Source: Ilyonectria destructans (lineage: Eukaryota > Ascomycota > Sordariomycetes > Hypocreales > Nectriaceae). Taken from it: a stretch of 64,000 bases of DNA. Below the pieces are notes generated by a model. It searched no databases. It saw only the letters and a list, made by a program, of their open reading frames with translations, and was not told the origin of the DNA. Below are positions 39,379 to 50,633 of this stretch, piece after piece. The position numbers and the translations under genes are program-made. The stretch's first letter is position 1, and the number at the start of each line of letters is the position of its first letter. The DNA lies in assembly GCA_020740775.1 (NCBI GenBank), contig JAHEWK010000003.1, forward strand, positions 2,790,001 to 2,854,000, given 5' to 3'.

Positions 39379-40724
39379 TCAAGCCGTAGCGTCCTCTACA
39401 TATGGTTTCTTGTACATGTCATTATCCGACCCGTTCGACACGCTGGCAGTGTCGTGATTCCTACCCGAGACGGAGCTGGCAGCTGTGACGGAGCTACTGT
39501 CGCCATCGGCGGCCTTTCTAGCAGCCGACCAAACAGAGTAGTCGTTCGTAGCCACGCTAGGAGCGTGTGATTGAGCGTGTGACTTGGAAATAGAGACATT
39601 GTCCAGAGTGAGGCCGAGGCGGCGCATCCCTTCGCTCAGAGCCTCGAGTTTCTGCTTCTTCTCTTCGGAAGTGGGTTCGGCTGCAGCAGCAGGGGGCTGA
39701 GTAGGCTGCGTGGGCTGCGTAGGCTGCGTGGGCTCGGCGGGCGCAGCGGCAGGGTTGCCAGTGGCGAGGAAGGCTTCCCGGTCCACTTCCTGCTCCTGAG
39801 TCTGCGCCTTGTGTTGCTTCCACTTCTCTTCGAGAGTCGTGGGCGCCCCGGCATCAGGCTCTGGCTTGGGCTCCTTCTTCTCGCGTCTCGTGAGTTCGAC
39901 CTCGAGGACTCTGGTGCCGAAGGGGACTTTGTTCTTAAGGCCATTATCGTCGCGGTCGTAAAAGAGGGCCCAGATGCCGGGGAGTTCCTCTACTGCGCAG
40001 AAGCCCTCCCAACCCTCAAGGGTCATGCGTCGGTCCTGCTTAGTGCAGTCGAATGGGCCCGTGATGTTCTCCTGGGCGTCTGTGCGGATACCATACTTGA
40101 CCTCATATGTGTTCTTGTCGATGTAGATCCAGTTGAGCTGGGGAGGGTCGTCGCTGATTGTACTGACCAGGCCTTCGTATTCCGAATCAGGGTAGGGGAG
40201 GAAGTATCCCGAGAAAGGGTAACCCTTGCTGACATTGTTTTTGGGGTCATGGTTGTATAAGGGGTGTTCGTTGGCGATGTAGAGCTGAAAGGGAATTGAG
40301 CGTCAGTTATGTTCATGTCCTGCTGAGCCAAGGGCTGGGGGTAGCTAGCTACCTTTGAATCTTTTAGGACAATCAACTTGTTGTTGATGTCGCGGCTTCG
40401 AATCGAAGGCTTCACACAAGACACGATCAAGTTGCATCGGCGAGAACGATGCTCCTCTCGCTTAGTCTTGGATTGACTTTGACGGATAGCCTCTTGGGTG
40501 CCCAGCATGGCCGGGCAGATGGTGAGGGCGAGCAGCATAGGGATAGACATGATGACTTCTTGTGGATCGTCCTTTTCGATGGCGGCTTTGAGTTTGTCAA
40601 CTTCTTCGAGCAGCTTTTGCTTGCAGAGAGTGCCAAAGAGTTCTTGGAGAGCGCTCTGGGGTGTGGACGTCGACGTGGAAGAGGACGAGGACGAGGATGA
40701 GGATGAAGAGGACGAGGCCGACAT
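39379..40724 (-). CDS. Conserved Pezizomycotina protein of unknown function, Ser-run N-terminus
   Basis: I do not recognise a function. Exons 40353-40724 and 39379-40284 give 425 residues. The N-terminus is a run of about 13 serines followed by a helical segment (ALQELFGTLCKQKLLEEVD) and a hydrophobic stretch (VIMSIPMLLALTICPAML). The central region (about 125-245) looks like a compact beta-rich domain with LYIANEHPLYNHDP, FSGYFLPYPDSEYEG, NWIYIDKNTYEVKYG and GWEGFCAVEELPGIWALFYDRDDNG. The C-terminus is low complexity with four PTQ/PTQP repeats and a Ser/Asn-rich tail. Exon 1 starts at the first Met before the serine run; an upstream in-frame ATG at 40859 would add 45 residues. Confidence 0.8.
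40672..40716. repeat. GAGGAC/GAGGAT microsatellite coding the Ser run
   Basis: Trinucleotide-like purine repeat on the plus strand, read as consecutive TCC/TCA/TCG serine codons on the minus strand. It may vary in length between strains. Confidence 0.8.
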
Positions 40725-42162
40725 TGATGTCGCTAATTCAACCACCACAACAATGACAACAACGAACCATTCAAGAAGAACCACACGATGACGCAGGAGA
40801 GAGGGCGGGAGGGGATTCAACTTCCGGGATACACAACAAGATTTCCAAAAACGGTACACTATTTAAGGATTGTTCGCCCCAGATCCTCGACACCAAAAGT
40901 TTTGCAGCGCAGGTAGACGTGCAGATACCAGGATAGACCGTGTAATGAAATCCAATCAAGCGTCGGGTTGCCGGTGTTTCCCGACAAAATCATGTCATCC
41001 CAAGACCCGAACCGGAGCCGTCAAGCTGGAGGGAAAATTCTCTAGAAGCCTGACCCTGGCCGAACGCCAACTTCCCCCAGCGATGAGCCTATAGAGGACC
41101 TACGATGCGCTTGTGGAGAGCCGGCCGAGGGCGCAAGGGCGGCGTTGTTTTCCGCCAACACGCATATGCGAAACACGGCGGCTGCGGCGTCGCGGGCGTA
41201 TCCCTGCACCCGCATCGTCGGGGTATATGGGTATATGTGAGTGGGTTTGGCGGAGGCTAGATGCGGGAAATCGACGCCGCGTAGTCGGAAGTGCCGCGGG
41301 CCATCGAGGAATCGACGCCGGGGGGTCACTCGGAGGTCCGGAGGCAGGGGTTACAACGCCACAGCGCATGCCAACATCGGATGATATCGCAAGATACGTG
41401 TCAACGAAGAAGTGCCCCCTGACGCCCCGTACAGACGTGTCAATTCGGCTGCGACGCTGCACCTTTGTTCTGCAGCCGCTGCGTGCAGCCTGTGATAGCT
41501 GGTGTGGAGTCGAGCCCCCCTGCCGTCGGCTCTGGCTTGCTGCGGCGGCCGATGATGTGGACGATGTGGACGATGGGGGCGATGTGGATGAGGCGGCAAA
41601 GGATAGATGGAGGTTATCGAAGCCATTGGGGGCCATGCATCGCAGAGCGCTTCTGCGGAGTCCTTCTGTACCTACCGGGGCCATCGGTGCCCGGCAGGGG
41701 CCCAGCCGGCTCTCACACCATCCCCAGGAAAACCAAAGAGCCGCGAGACCTCTAGCGTGCCTCATGGTGAGACAGCATTGACAACTCATCAAACTGCGAG
41801 GTTGGAGGTGCTAGGATGTGCTGGGGTAGCTCGGTGATGTACGGGGTCCATCGCGCTCACGGTGGCCGGAGCCGCAGCCCGGTGTGGGTTCGCGATGTGC
41901 CTTGGAGAGGTTTTCGGCATGTCGTCTGAGATCGCTTCGGGATCTTTCGCGGAAACGGGGGCTGCCTCGTGAAGAAGCAATGGGCCTGATGGGCCCCGAA
42001 TTGTCTATATAAGCACGCCGGTCGATCGTCGTTGGACCAAACTCTCTCTCATCATCAACTCTCACATCTTCTCAACAATCATCACTCGAGCCCCAGCTCC
42101 GATCACCATCAATCCTCCCCTCTTTAAACCAACGACTTTCGTCCACCCCCCAAACAATCAAC
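40725..42162. promoter_or_regulatory. Divergent 1.4 kb region upstream of the 115-residue gene
   Basis: GC-rich region with long overlapping open frames on both strands (about 220-230 codons each, 41100-41792), which I read as composition artefacts. It includes a GATGTGGAC-type microsatellite near 41548-41590 and, at its right end, the TATA box and leader of the next gene. Confidence 0.55.
42006..42013 (+). promoter_or_regulatory. TATA box of the 115-residue gene
   Basis: TATATAAG lies about 155 bp before the ATG at 42163 and is followed by a C/T/A-rich leader (CTCTCTCATCATCAACTC). This arrangement is usual in strongly expressed ascomycete genes. Confidence 0.6.
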
Positions 42163-42712
42163 ATGTCTGCTCCTGCGTAAGAAACCCACTCAACCAAGAA
42201 CCTGTCCTCTTCACTCGCTTGGGAGTCAAGTGGCATCCAGAGTCTAACACTGTTCAGCACCACCACTTCTCCCACCACCACTTCCACTCCTGCCCTTCCC
42301 AAGCCCCCCGTCACGTAAGCGCTCTGCAGCTTGCTTGCTACTCAAGCATCCAGAGGAACACAGGCTGACTCGTCTAGCTCATCCAGCCTCGCCAAGACCA
42401 ACCCTTACCAGTCCGACTCCGACTCTGATGGCCAGGCCCGTGGCGGACGCCGTGGCGCCAAGCAGCAGTTCGTTGTTCCTCTGCCCACCTCCACCGGTCT
42501 CTCTCAGCCTGCCGGTAAGTCACAGGAACTTCCCTGCACCCTCGAGAACCACTGCTAACGAACTCCCTGCAGGCCAGCTCCTCAAGGGTGCCACCGATGA
42601 GAACGGCAACCAAAAGTCCGCTGCCCTCCTCGTCGGCATCAAGCTCGACCTCGAGGCCGAGGTCCACTTGACTGCCCGCATCAAGGGAGACATCTGCGTC
42701 GGCCTTTACTAA
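42163..42712 (+). CDS. Small conserved fungal protein, 115 residues
   Basis: Function unknown. Four exons, 42163-42176, 42258-42314, 42378-42514 and 42573-42712, give 115 residues; the first exon is only 14 bp. The N-terminal half is Thr/Ser/Pro-rich (TTTSPTTTSTPALPKPP, SDSDSDG) with a basic RGGRRG patch. The C-terminal 45 residues form an alternating hydrophobic/charged strand block (ALLVGIKLDLEAEVHLTARIKGDICVGLY) seen in small fungal proteins whose family I recall only loosely. No signal peptide. The TATA box and leader suggest regulated, possibly high expression. Confidence 0.8.
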
Positions 42713-44965
42713 GCCACTCGTCTTTGTCTAATTCCGATGGTGATTGGGTCTTAGCATGGGGATATGAGATGATGATACACGAGAATCATGACAGCCCTGC
42801 CTGTGCTCTACGCTTCTGATGAGTAGCAACGCCGCAACCTCTTGAGGTGGCACAGGGTGTCAAACGTTGGGGATTTCCTTTGTTCGAAACTGGCATATAT
42901 AAAACATAGTTCAGTAGCAGAGTAACAATAAAGCGCATGACTACTACCTCTTCATCTCGCACGATGCATTCTATAACAGGACTTGACTTGATCCAGACAG
43001 TGCCATATCAACTCTTCACCTGATTGGAAGAGCCATCCCGATTTTTAATCCCACTCGCGACGTTCAATTAAGGCTGGACTGCTTCAATTGCGCCACGTCT
43101 GATTAGCCTATTGTATCGGCCTTAGTGCCGCCATTTAGCCCACGGTTCGGTACCAGAAGTGAATATGGCAAAAGTCAACGAACACAAGGGTCAATAATTA
43201 GTGCCCAAGCTTTTATCCAATCGCGTGTTATTCTGATGGAATTTTTTGCGAGGCAGAAGGCAATAGATAAGGATGACACAAGCCGTTGTTCCAAGACAGC
43301 AATGATGATTATCAGCTCTAGGATCTGGTACTCGGTGCTTTACACTTGACATGGTTCGAGACCATTGATTTATTGACGTGAGATAATGCAGATGATTAAG
43401 TGTTTGTCTCTATCCAGGTTTTCGATTCGATCATCTTGGTGATCTAGCGACGTTTTATTGTTTGATTTCTTAGGCCTGGATTCGAGCGATACGGCCGGTT
43501 CTGCGTTTCCACTGCGTTCCTAGTGATGTACCATCTTCATATCGGCTGTCTGAATTCGCGATACTCGATTATTCATTTATCCTTCATCATTTGATGATGA
43601 ACCATGCTATCTAAACCATAGTTCAATTAACTAAACTTACTAAATATCAATAGACTAACCCTCGAGTACTGAGCTTAAGGTAAAGGCTAATAATTATAAT
43701 GAATTATTCCTTATAGCACTTAGGGTTATACTCCGTATACAAAAAGGGGTTATCTTCAATCCCTTAGGGCTAATGATTTCCTGCAAAAACCTTAGCTTTC
43801 ATATGGTAGCATTAACTTAGCTGCGGGGAACAAGTGAAAGAGCAAGCCTATAGTTTCAACAACTCAAAACATCAACTTTCAACATGGCCATCCAACTAAT
43901 TCCACGCATCATACCCAGTAGAGCATCAGGAATTCCGATTCAAGAATCGGGGATACTAAGTAGCTATCAGAGAGACGCGATATCGTAGCCTGTGCTACCC
44001 TGGAGGTGCGAGTCTTCGTAGCCAGACCAACTGAGCACGGACACTTCAAACGATGGGCGCCCAAAGAACCCCTTGATCCCGGCACTGAATGTACCCGTGA
44101 TTGCGTGAGAGTCTTTCAGTTCCGCAATTGCGCGTACCTTTTTGCGGGAAGTGGCGGGGACATTGCTGATACGCAAATGAGCCCATTTTCGCCTGTACAA
44201 TATCATGCCTTTATCATACATGACAATGCGACATGGCAATCAGGCGATAAGAGAAGAACTGATTCATTAATTGCAACACTCGTGTAGCATCGTTTAGACC
44301 CTAGACCGCCAGTTGAGGTTTTGAGATCAACCCAAGCGTGGGCAAAGAGGTAGCCATGGGGCATCCATGATACAGGGGCACGAGTACATTGTTGTAGCTA
44401 CACATGGATACCCTAGGCTTACTTGCACCGGGCGACCCATGATAATGCATCCCAACCCAAAAGCCTTAGCTGGCGTGTTATACCCGTACCCAATGGTTTG
44501 GATGCACGCAACACGATATTGCATCGGGTGGGGGACTGCGGGTGGTGCCGGAGTTAAAGCCAACCACATAATTAAGCACGGCGAAGGCCAACAGGAAAAA
44601 TGTCCAGGTGACTAGTGTAACCTTTATCTGAACTATGCATGAGTTAATTGTACGTGGCCGTGAACAACACGGTGTGTGAGAAAGCCACCTTGGCATGAAG
44701 GATTTCTGTAGGTGAGGGAACGCAGGCTGGTGGAGATGATGGCAGGCGATCAATGGCGGAACAACCGGATGATCCGCCGCCGGTCCGACCGAAGAAGCAA
44801 GTTTATGGTTTAAGTAAGTTATGTTACAGCTGTCGACGGCCCGACGCGTCTACACGCGACGAAAGGCTTTAGAGTGAATCATCTAGAGGAGGAAGCAAAG
44901 GAAACAAAGACACAAATCCCCCGCTTCTGTAGAAGCCGTCAATTGCTCACCGCCGCACCATCACG
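42713..44965. other. Gene-poor 2.25 kb, AT-richer
   Basis: No supported gene. About 43560-43760 is AT-rich with a small palindrome (TCATCATTTGATGATGA). A 90-codon minus-strand frame (43967-44239) has no recognisable motif. No RNA gene seen. Confidence 0.5.
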
Positions 44966-47900
44966 ATGCCTCGGCCAGCGAAACGCACCCACGAATTCAT
45001 CGACCTGACGGGCGATGATAGTGACACGGGCACGAATGAATCGCACGGCAAGCGGCCCGCTTTCGCGCAGCACCCCCAGCGAAATGAGCGCAATGCCAGA
45101 GAAACACCAGTTTATCCACCTGGATTAGGTGGCACAAGCGTGTACAGCACTGCTCCACAGAGCTCGAACGCCCTCGCCGCCTCGTCTCAGCTGGTGCCCG
45201 TTATTGAACCAGACGTTCTGGACCTTACGCAGGACAGCGATGAACCGGATCGCGAGCTGTACGGGACTTTTGGTGCGTGTTTCGTGACTGAATGCCGCTC
45301 CTGCATAACCTGACGCGCCATAGCGGGGAAGATTGTCGGAATCAGATACTACAGAGGTTATGCGTCGCCGGGAGAAACTGTTCTCTGCAGAAGGGAGCCC
45401 CAAAATCAGGTTCGTGGCTTTGCTGTGAACTAGGCATCTAATCCCAGACATTGTGTCTCAGGCGGTTGCTGCAGTTCGGAGACATGGAGAAACTAATAGC
45501 TCAAGCAGTATGATCGAAACGCGATCCGAGTGGACAACGTCGTGAACGACCAGATTGGCCATCTTCCCCGCAAAATCGCCGAGAAGATCGCACCATACAT
45601 GGTACATAATACCTTAGAACCTGTCCTATTGCATTCTAACATCGCCCCAGGATCGCGGTGATGTTACCCTTGAGGCCCAGCTCACAGGCGAGAAGGGCTT
45701 TTACGACTGTCCCGTCAAGCTCTTCTTTTTTGGCCCAAGCGACCCAACTGAGCGTGCCAGGGTCGAGGACTTGCTTAAGAAGGACAAACTCGTCAAGCCC
45801 ACCGAGCTCAAGAACACTAGAAAGGATGCTGAGGCTCGGAGGGCCTTGATGGGGCTGACCGGTGCCAGCACTGTGAACGGCCTTAATCAGGATGGTGCTA
45901 TCCAGACGGAGCCGGAGGTGTCGTTGGAAGCTCTCCTGAAGACCAGTGAAGCTGTGGAGATGCGCAAGGGGGGTGACGCCATCAAGATCCTTGCGATAGG
46001 GGAGGATCAGTTGGAGCAGATGCCAAAGGCTGACCAGCCTTCCCGGCTGAAGTCGCAGCTTCTGCCATACCAGCGTCAGGTATGTCTACGCGAGAGGTGG
46101 ATGTAAGTGCAACTGCTGACCACTATATAGGGATTGGCTTGGATGACCTCCAAAGAGAACCCCCAACTTCCCCAAAAAGGCTCCAACAATGTCGTTCAGC
46201 TGTGGAAACTCGACAGCAGAGGTCGATACTGGAACATTGCATCCGACTTTGTCACTTCGGCCGCACCGAAACTTCTTTCTGGAGGAATCCTCGCCGATGA
46301 CATGGGCTTGGGCAAGACGCTCCAGATCATCAGTCTCATCCTGACAGGCGGGCCCGGATCTACTTTGATCGTTGCCCCCGTCAGCGTCATGAGCAACTGG
46401 GAGCAGCAGATTCAGCGACACGTCCAGGCTGACCAGTTGCCCAGTGTCTTCATCTACCACGGTGACAAGAGGGCGACGGCTCAGGAGCTGATGAAGTATG
46501 ACGTTGTTATCACTAGCTACGGGAAACTGTCCCGGGAGCGCGAGGATGGTGTCAGCAAGGTATTGCTGTCGCCGTCCATCGAGTGGCGCAGAGTCGTCTT
46601 GGATGAAGGCCACACGATTCGCAACGCTAGAACTAAAGCCGCACTCGCTGCGTGTGACCTCAAAGCCAAGTCTCGATGGGTTCTGACCGGAACTCCAATG
46701 TAGGTCGCCTGTGCAACCCGCCTGTTGAGTCATCGCTAATGCAACGCAGTATCAACTCCGTCAAAGACTTGCACTCGCTCGTCAAGTTCCTCCACATCAC
46801 TGGAGGCATCGAGCAGATCGAGATCTTCAACGCCAAAATTACTCGCCGTCTAGGTTCCAACGATAGAAGCGCCCAGATCCTACTCCAGGCGCTGATGCAG
46901 GATCTGTGCCTCCGGCGTAAGAAGGACATGAAGTTTGTGGATCTCAAACTGCCCGAGAAGAAGGAGTTCATCCACCGAATCCAGTTCCGACAGGACGAAA
47001 AGCACAAGTACGACGCTCTGCTGTACGTGTAAATCCCGTTGTTCGGCTTGGAATGATAGCTTACAATATTACAGATCGGAAGCTAGGGGTGTCTTGCAAG
47101 AATACCAGGCGAATTCTGCAGCGGGACAGAAGGGCCGCTTCCAGAAGGGCCGCTTCCAGAATGTCCTCGAACGTCTGCTTCGTCTCCGACAAACGTATGC
47201 ATACCCCTTTCTCATAGTCGGTATATTGGATCGCTGATAATCATCTAGCTGCAACCACTGGACTCTTTGCAAACAGCGTATTAACGATATTCTCAAACTG
47301 CTCGAAGATCAAGACGTCGTTGTTCTCAATGATAAGAACCGAGGTTTGCTTCAAGAGGCGCTGCGCCTCTACATCGAGACTCAAGAGGACTGCGCCATCT
47401 GTTACGATACGCCCTCCTCACCAGTCATTACCGTTTGTCGCCACGTATTTTGCCAAAATTGTATAACCCGCGCCATTGAGATCCAGGGCAAGTGTCCGAT
47501 GTGCCGCAACCCGCTCACCACGGAGTCGCTGCTCGAACCCGCGCCCGAGACTGCCGGCGACGAGGCACCCGAGTTCGACTCGGAGACGCAGAGCTCCAAG
47601 ACGGAGGCAATGCTGCAGATCGTGCAGGCCACGCTGCGCAACGACGGGTCCAAGGTCATCCTGTTCTCGCAGTGGACGTCGTTCCTCAACATCCTGCAGA
47701 GCCAGCTCGATGCGGCGGGAATCAAGTATACTCGCGTCGACGGGAGCATGAAGGCAGACCATCGCGACCGCGCCATCGACGCCCTGGACAACGACCCAGA
47801 GACGCGCGTCATGCTTGCCAGCCTCGCCGTGTGCAGCGTGGGTCTTAACCTTGTCTCTGCCGACACCGTCATTCTCTCTGATAGTTGTAAGCCAGCCTAC

Positions 47901-48188
47901 TTCCCCTCTTTTACACGCCGTCGAGAACTCTCCTCTAACCGTTACTTTCTACTCGCAGGGTGGGCTCCGGCCATCGAAGATCAGGCCATAGATCGTGTCC
48001 ACCGGCTGGGCCAGACGCGCCCGACAACGGTGTGGCGCCTCGTTATGGAGGGCTCCGTCGAAGAGCGCGTGCTGGACATCCAGCAGGAGAAGCGGGAGTT
48101 GGTCACCAAGGCCTTCCAGGAGAAGACGGGCCGGGGTAAGAAGGCCAAGGATACCCGCATGGCAGATATCCTCAAGCTGCTTGGTTGA
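44966..48188 (+). CDS. HIRAN-SNF2-RING helicase (Rad5/HLTF-like)
   Basis: DNA-dependent ATPase with an E3 ligase RING, of the Rad5/Rad16/HLTF branch; likely acts in replication-stress tolerance or repair. Nine exons: 44966-45272, 45324-45409, 45509-45601, 45651-46079, 46131-46699, 46750-47022, 47075-47194, 47249-47886 and 47959-48188, giving 914 residues. Order: disordered N-terminus with SUMO-interaction-like VLDLTQDSD, HIRAN domain (about 103-190, GIRYYRGYASPGETVLCRRE, DRNAIRVDN), Walker A DMGLGKT (362-368), DEGH (463-466), RING C3HC4 at about 674-711 (CAICYD to CPMC), helicase C motif FSQWTSFL and DRVHRLGQTRP. Yeast Rad5 is longer (about 1170), so this is nearer HLTF-like forms. Confidence 0.9.
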
Positions 48189-48508
48189 TTTGTGACGGGG
48201 CGTCATTGGGTTCGATGGAATTACAAGGAGTTATTATGCCTCAGCCAGACAGCCATTTAAGATTTCGTGGTTGCTGGAGGTGGAAAAGTTTGACGTTAAT
48301 ATCGATAAATAGCGGCCCATAGCCTCGGGGCTTAACTTTGCTACATCAACGAGTTTGATGAAAACACTTGATTGTCATTGACATGTCATGTCATTATTGA
48401 TTTGTTTTTTCTGCAATCTACGGATCTTTTTACACCGGGTAGGTTCTGTTTTCACCCCTTCCTTGGGATACTATACAAGTCGGAGCTGGAGGCTCAACGA
48501 CCGTAAAT
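48189..48508. other. Convergent 3' UTRs of the SNF2 gene and NCA2
   Basis: 320 bp between convergent stops, T-rich towards the middle, consistent with polyadenylation regions. Nothing else seen. Confidence 0.5.
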
Positions 48509-50633
48509 TTACTTCAGCCACTTGCCGTAGGCCCATCGGATGCGCTCGAGGGCCCGGGCCTGCAGCTGGATGCCCTTCATATTGGAGAGATCGTCAAGGT
48601 CCTCGAGGAATTCCCTTCCAATGTCGCGGGGCATCAACCGATCGACTAAGTTGCGTAAGACATGTACTTCGCACAACAAGAGACCATGGTCCTTGTACGA
48701 CAGGAGGTTGCTCTCTGTGGGACGAGCCTCGGAGAGGATACGATCGATGTTTCGGAGGACGCGCACGGCCTTGCCGGCCTTGGCCGAGTTGCGCTGGCCA
48801 GATCGTCCACCGAAGATGCCGCGAAGGTACTGGAAGAGGCCGACCGAAACGATGACACCAGGAGTGAGACCGACGAAGCCGAATACCAATTCCTGACTCT
48901 TGAGGAGGGAGTCGATGCCTGTCATGGCAACCTCTAGATCAACCTTTGTCTTCTGAACTTGGATCAGAAGTGACCGAACCAGGTCGCCCCGAATCGCGCC
49001 CATAAGAGGGCTTTGCAGGTCCTGCTCGAACGCTCGAAGCACTGGGGTCACATCACCCTCAGCGACCTTGGTTCGAATCTCGGCAATTTGAGAGTCGGAT
49101 AGAGGCATTCCGCTCGTCGAGGCGAAATGGGGTTTGTCAAGGGCGAAGTCAACAACCATGCGTTCGAGACTTTCGCGATCGGCCTTGAGACTGTCCCGAC
49201 TCATGATGGCGATTTCACTCGTCTTATCATGTCGGATTGTTTGGATGACCTTCCCCGTCGGTTCCACAACCCAGTTGAACCAAAAATCTTGGACCGTCGC
49301 CCCAAAGTCGAGGAACCACTGGACGATATCGGCCTTTCGGTTGAGTAGAATCCGCAAGATGGTGGTTGACGAGAGCAGACCGACACTGGCAATGAGCCAA
49401 TACCGCACTAAGGGAGAAGGGGGGCCGTTTTCATTTGCTAGGCCCTTCATAACAGTAAGGTGTTCAGGGAGAGTCTTGTCAATGATTTGGAGTAGTCGTC
49501 GGGCGAGGATTGCCGGTCGTTCAGTTGCGTTGCTATCCTCGAGGTGAACTGAGAGCTCGGGGTCCTCTTCCACGCCAGCAAACACCTTATCTTCGAAGTC
49601 GTTAATGTTAACATCCAGAGTGCAGACCTCCTTGAGTACCATGTCGATCAGGGCAACGCTACGCTCAACGACGCCCTTGAGGTCGTGGTGGTCCTGCATC
49701 TCAGCCTTTTCGTCGTCGGGACCAAACTGCAAGCCCTCATCCATCAAAACGCCAAGTCCGCTAGCGGTGATCTCTCTCAATTTCTTCAGCTGAGCTTGCT
49801 TCCGTCTAGCCTCCGCACGGCAGAGAGCCACCGGAGACAGGACCTTACGCTGGATGTTGGCAAAGGAACGCTCGCGTATACTGTCCTGAACGATGCCATA
49901 GAACTGTTTCCACTGCTGCGAGAGTCCGGTCCTCGTCGAGTCTACGAGGTCGGCCGGAGCGTCTCGCACGGAACTGGATCGAAGCCGCAGCTTGGTCGTG
50001 TTGTAGACTTCTTGGGACCAGGCCCATAGGCGAACCGGGGAGGTTTGAACAGTGTACAGACTGCTGTAGGTGTATGAGCTGAGGACATCGTCCCAATACC
50101 AAATGTCGTCACTGAGCGGGATAATTTGTTCCAGCAGGGTGTCGAGAACAACGCCATGAATATGGATGGTGGCTTTGCTGACGAGGAGCCACTCGATCTC
50201 ATTTTCATAAGGACTCTTCAGGGCATCAACATGAGAAGGCCTCACAATAGCACCGGGTGGAGCAGGGATTCCAGACTGAGTGAGAAGGCTCCGGATGCGC
50301 CATGATGGGAGGAGAGGGTGAGAGGATGAGGTGCTGAGGGACTGGACGATGCGGAGCAGGTGGTCGAGGCGAGGAGAAGAGAAGGCATTGGCGACGGTGA
50401 AGCCCCGGTCATCAGTTTCAGAGCGTCCATCCTCGGACGAGTCTTCGGAGAGGACGGGGAGACGATCCAGATAGGCGTCGAGACGCCGCACCTGGCTGTT
50501 GGCAAAGTTAGTATTACCAGGACAAAAGTCGGCCCAGCCAAGGCCAAAGGGAGAGACATGGGGACTGGAAATGTCGGGTGTGGCATGGCTAAGTAGTCAG
50601 GGGTGGGCGGACGAACTCGGAGACAAGAGTCAT
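48509..50633 (-). CDS. NCA2: NCA2, mitochondrial outer/inner membrane regulator of ATP synthase genes
   Basis: Nuclear control of ATPase protein 2; in yeast it affects expression of mitochondrial ATP6/ATP8. Main exon 48509-50491; a tentative 21-bp first exon 50613-50633 gives 667 residues (MTLVSEF then VRRLDAYLDRL). The body has EIEWLLVSKATIHIHGVVLDTLLEQ, a membrane helix (YWLIASVGLLSSTTILRIL), a second near the C-terminus (GLTPGVIVSVGLFQYLRGIF), and the end ERIRWAYGKWLK typical of NCA2. The 5' end is the weak point: the donor (GTCCGC) is not ideal, although branch box ACTAAC and the acceptor are good. Confidence 0.85.

Noticed and set aside
41100..41792. Overlapping 222-230 codon frames on both strands
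   Set aside because: GC-rich stretch opens several frames at once; neither has a motif or good start context.
43350..43365. GGTTCGAGACC resembling a tRNA T-loop
   Set aside because: No matching acceptor, D or anticodon arms in the surrounding 90 bp.
43967..44239. 90-codon minus-strand frame in the AT-richer spacer
   Set aside because: No recognisable domain, neighbour or splice support; could be chance.
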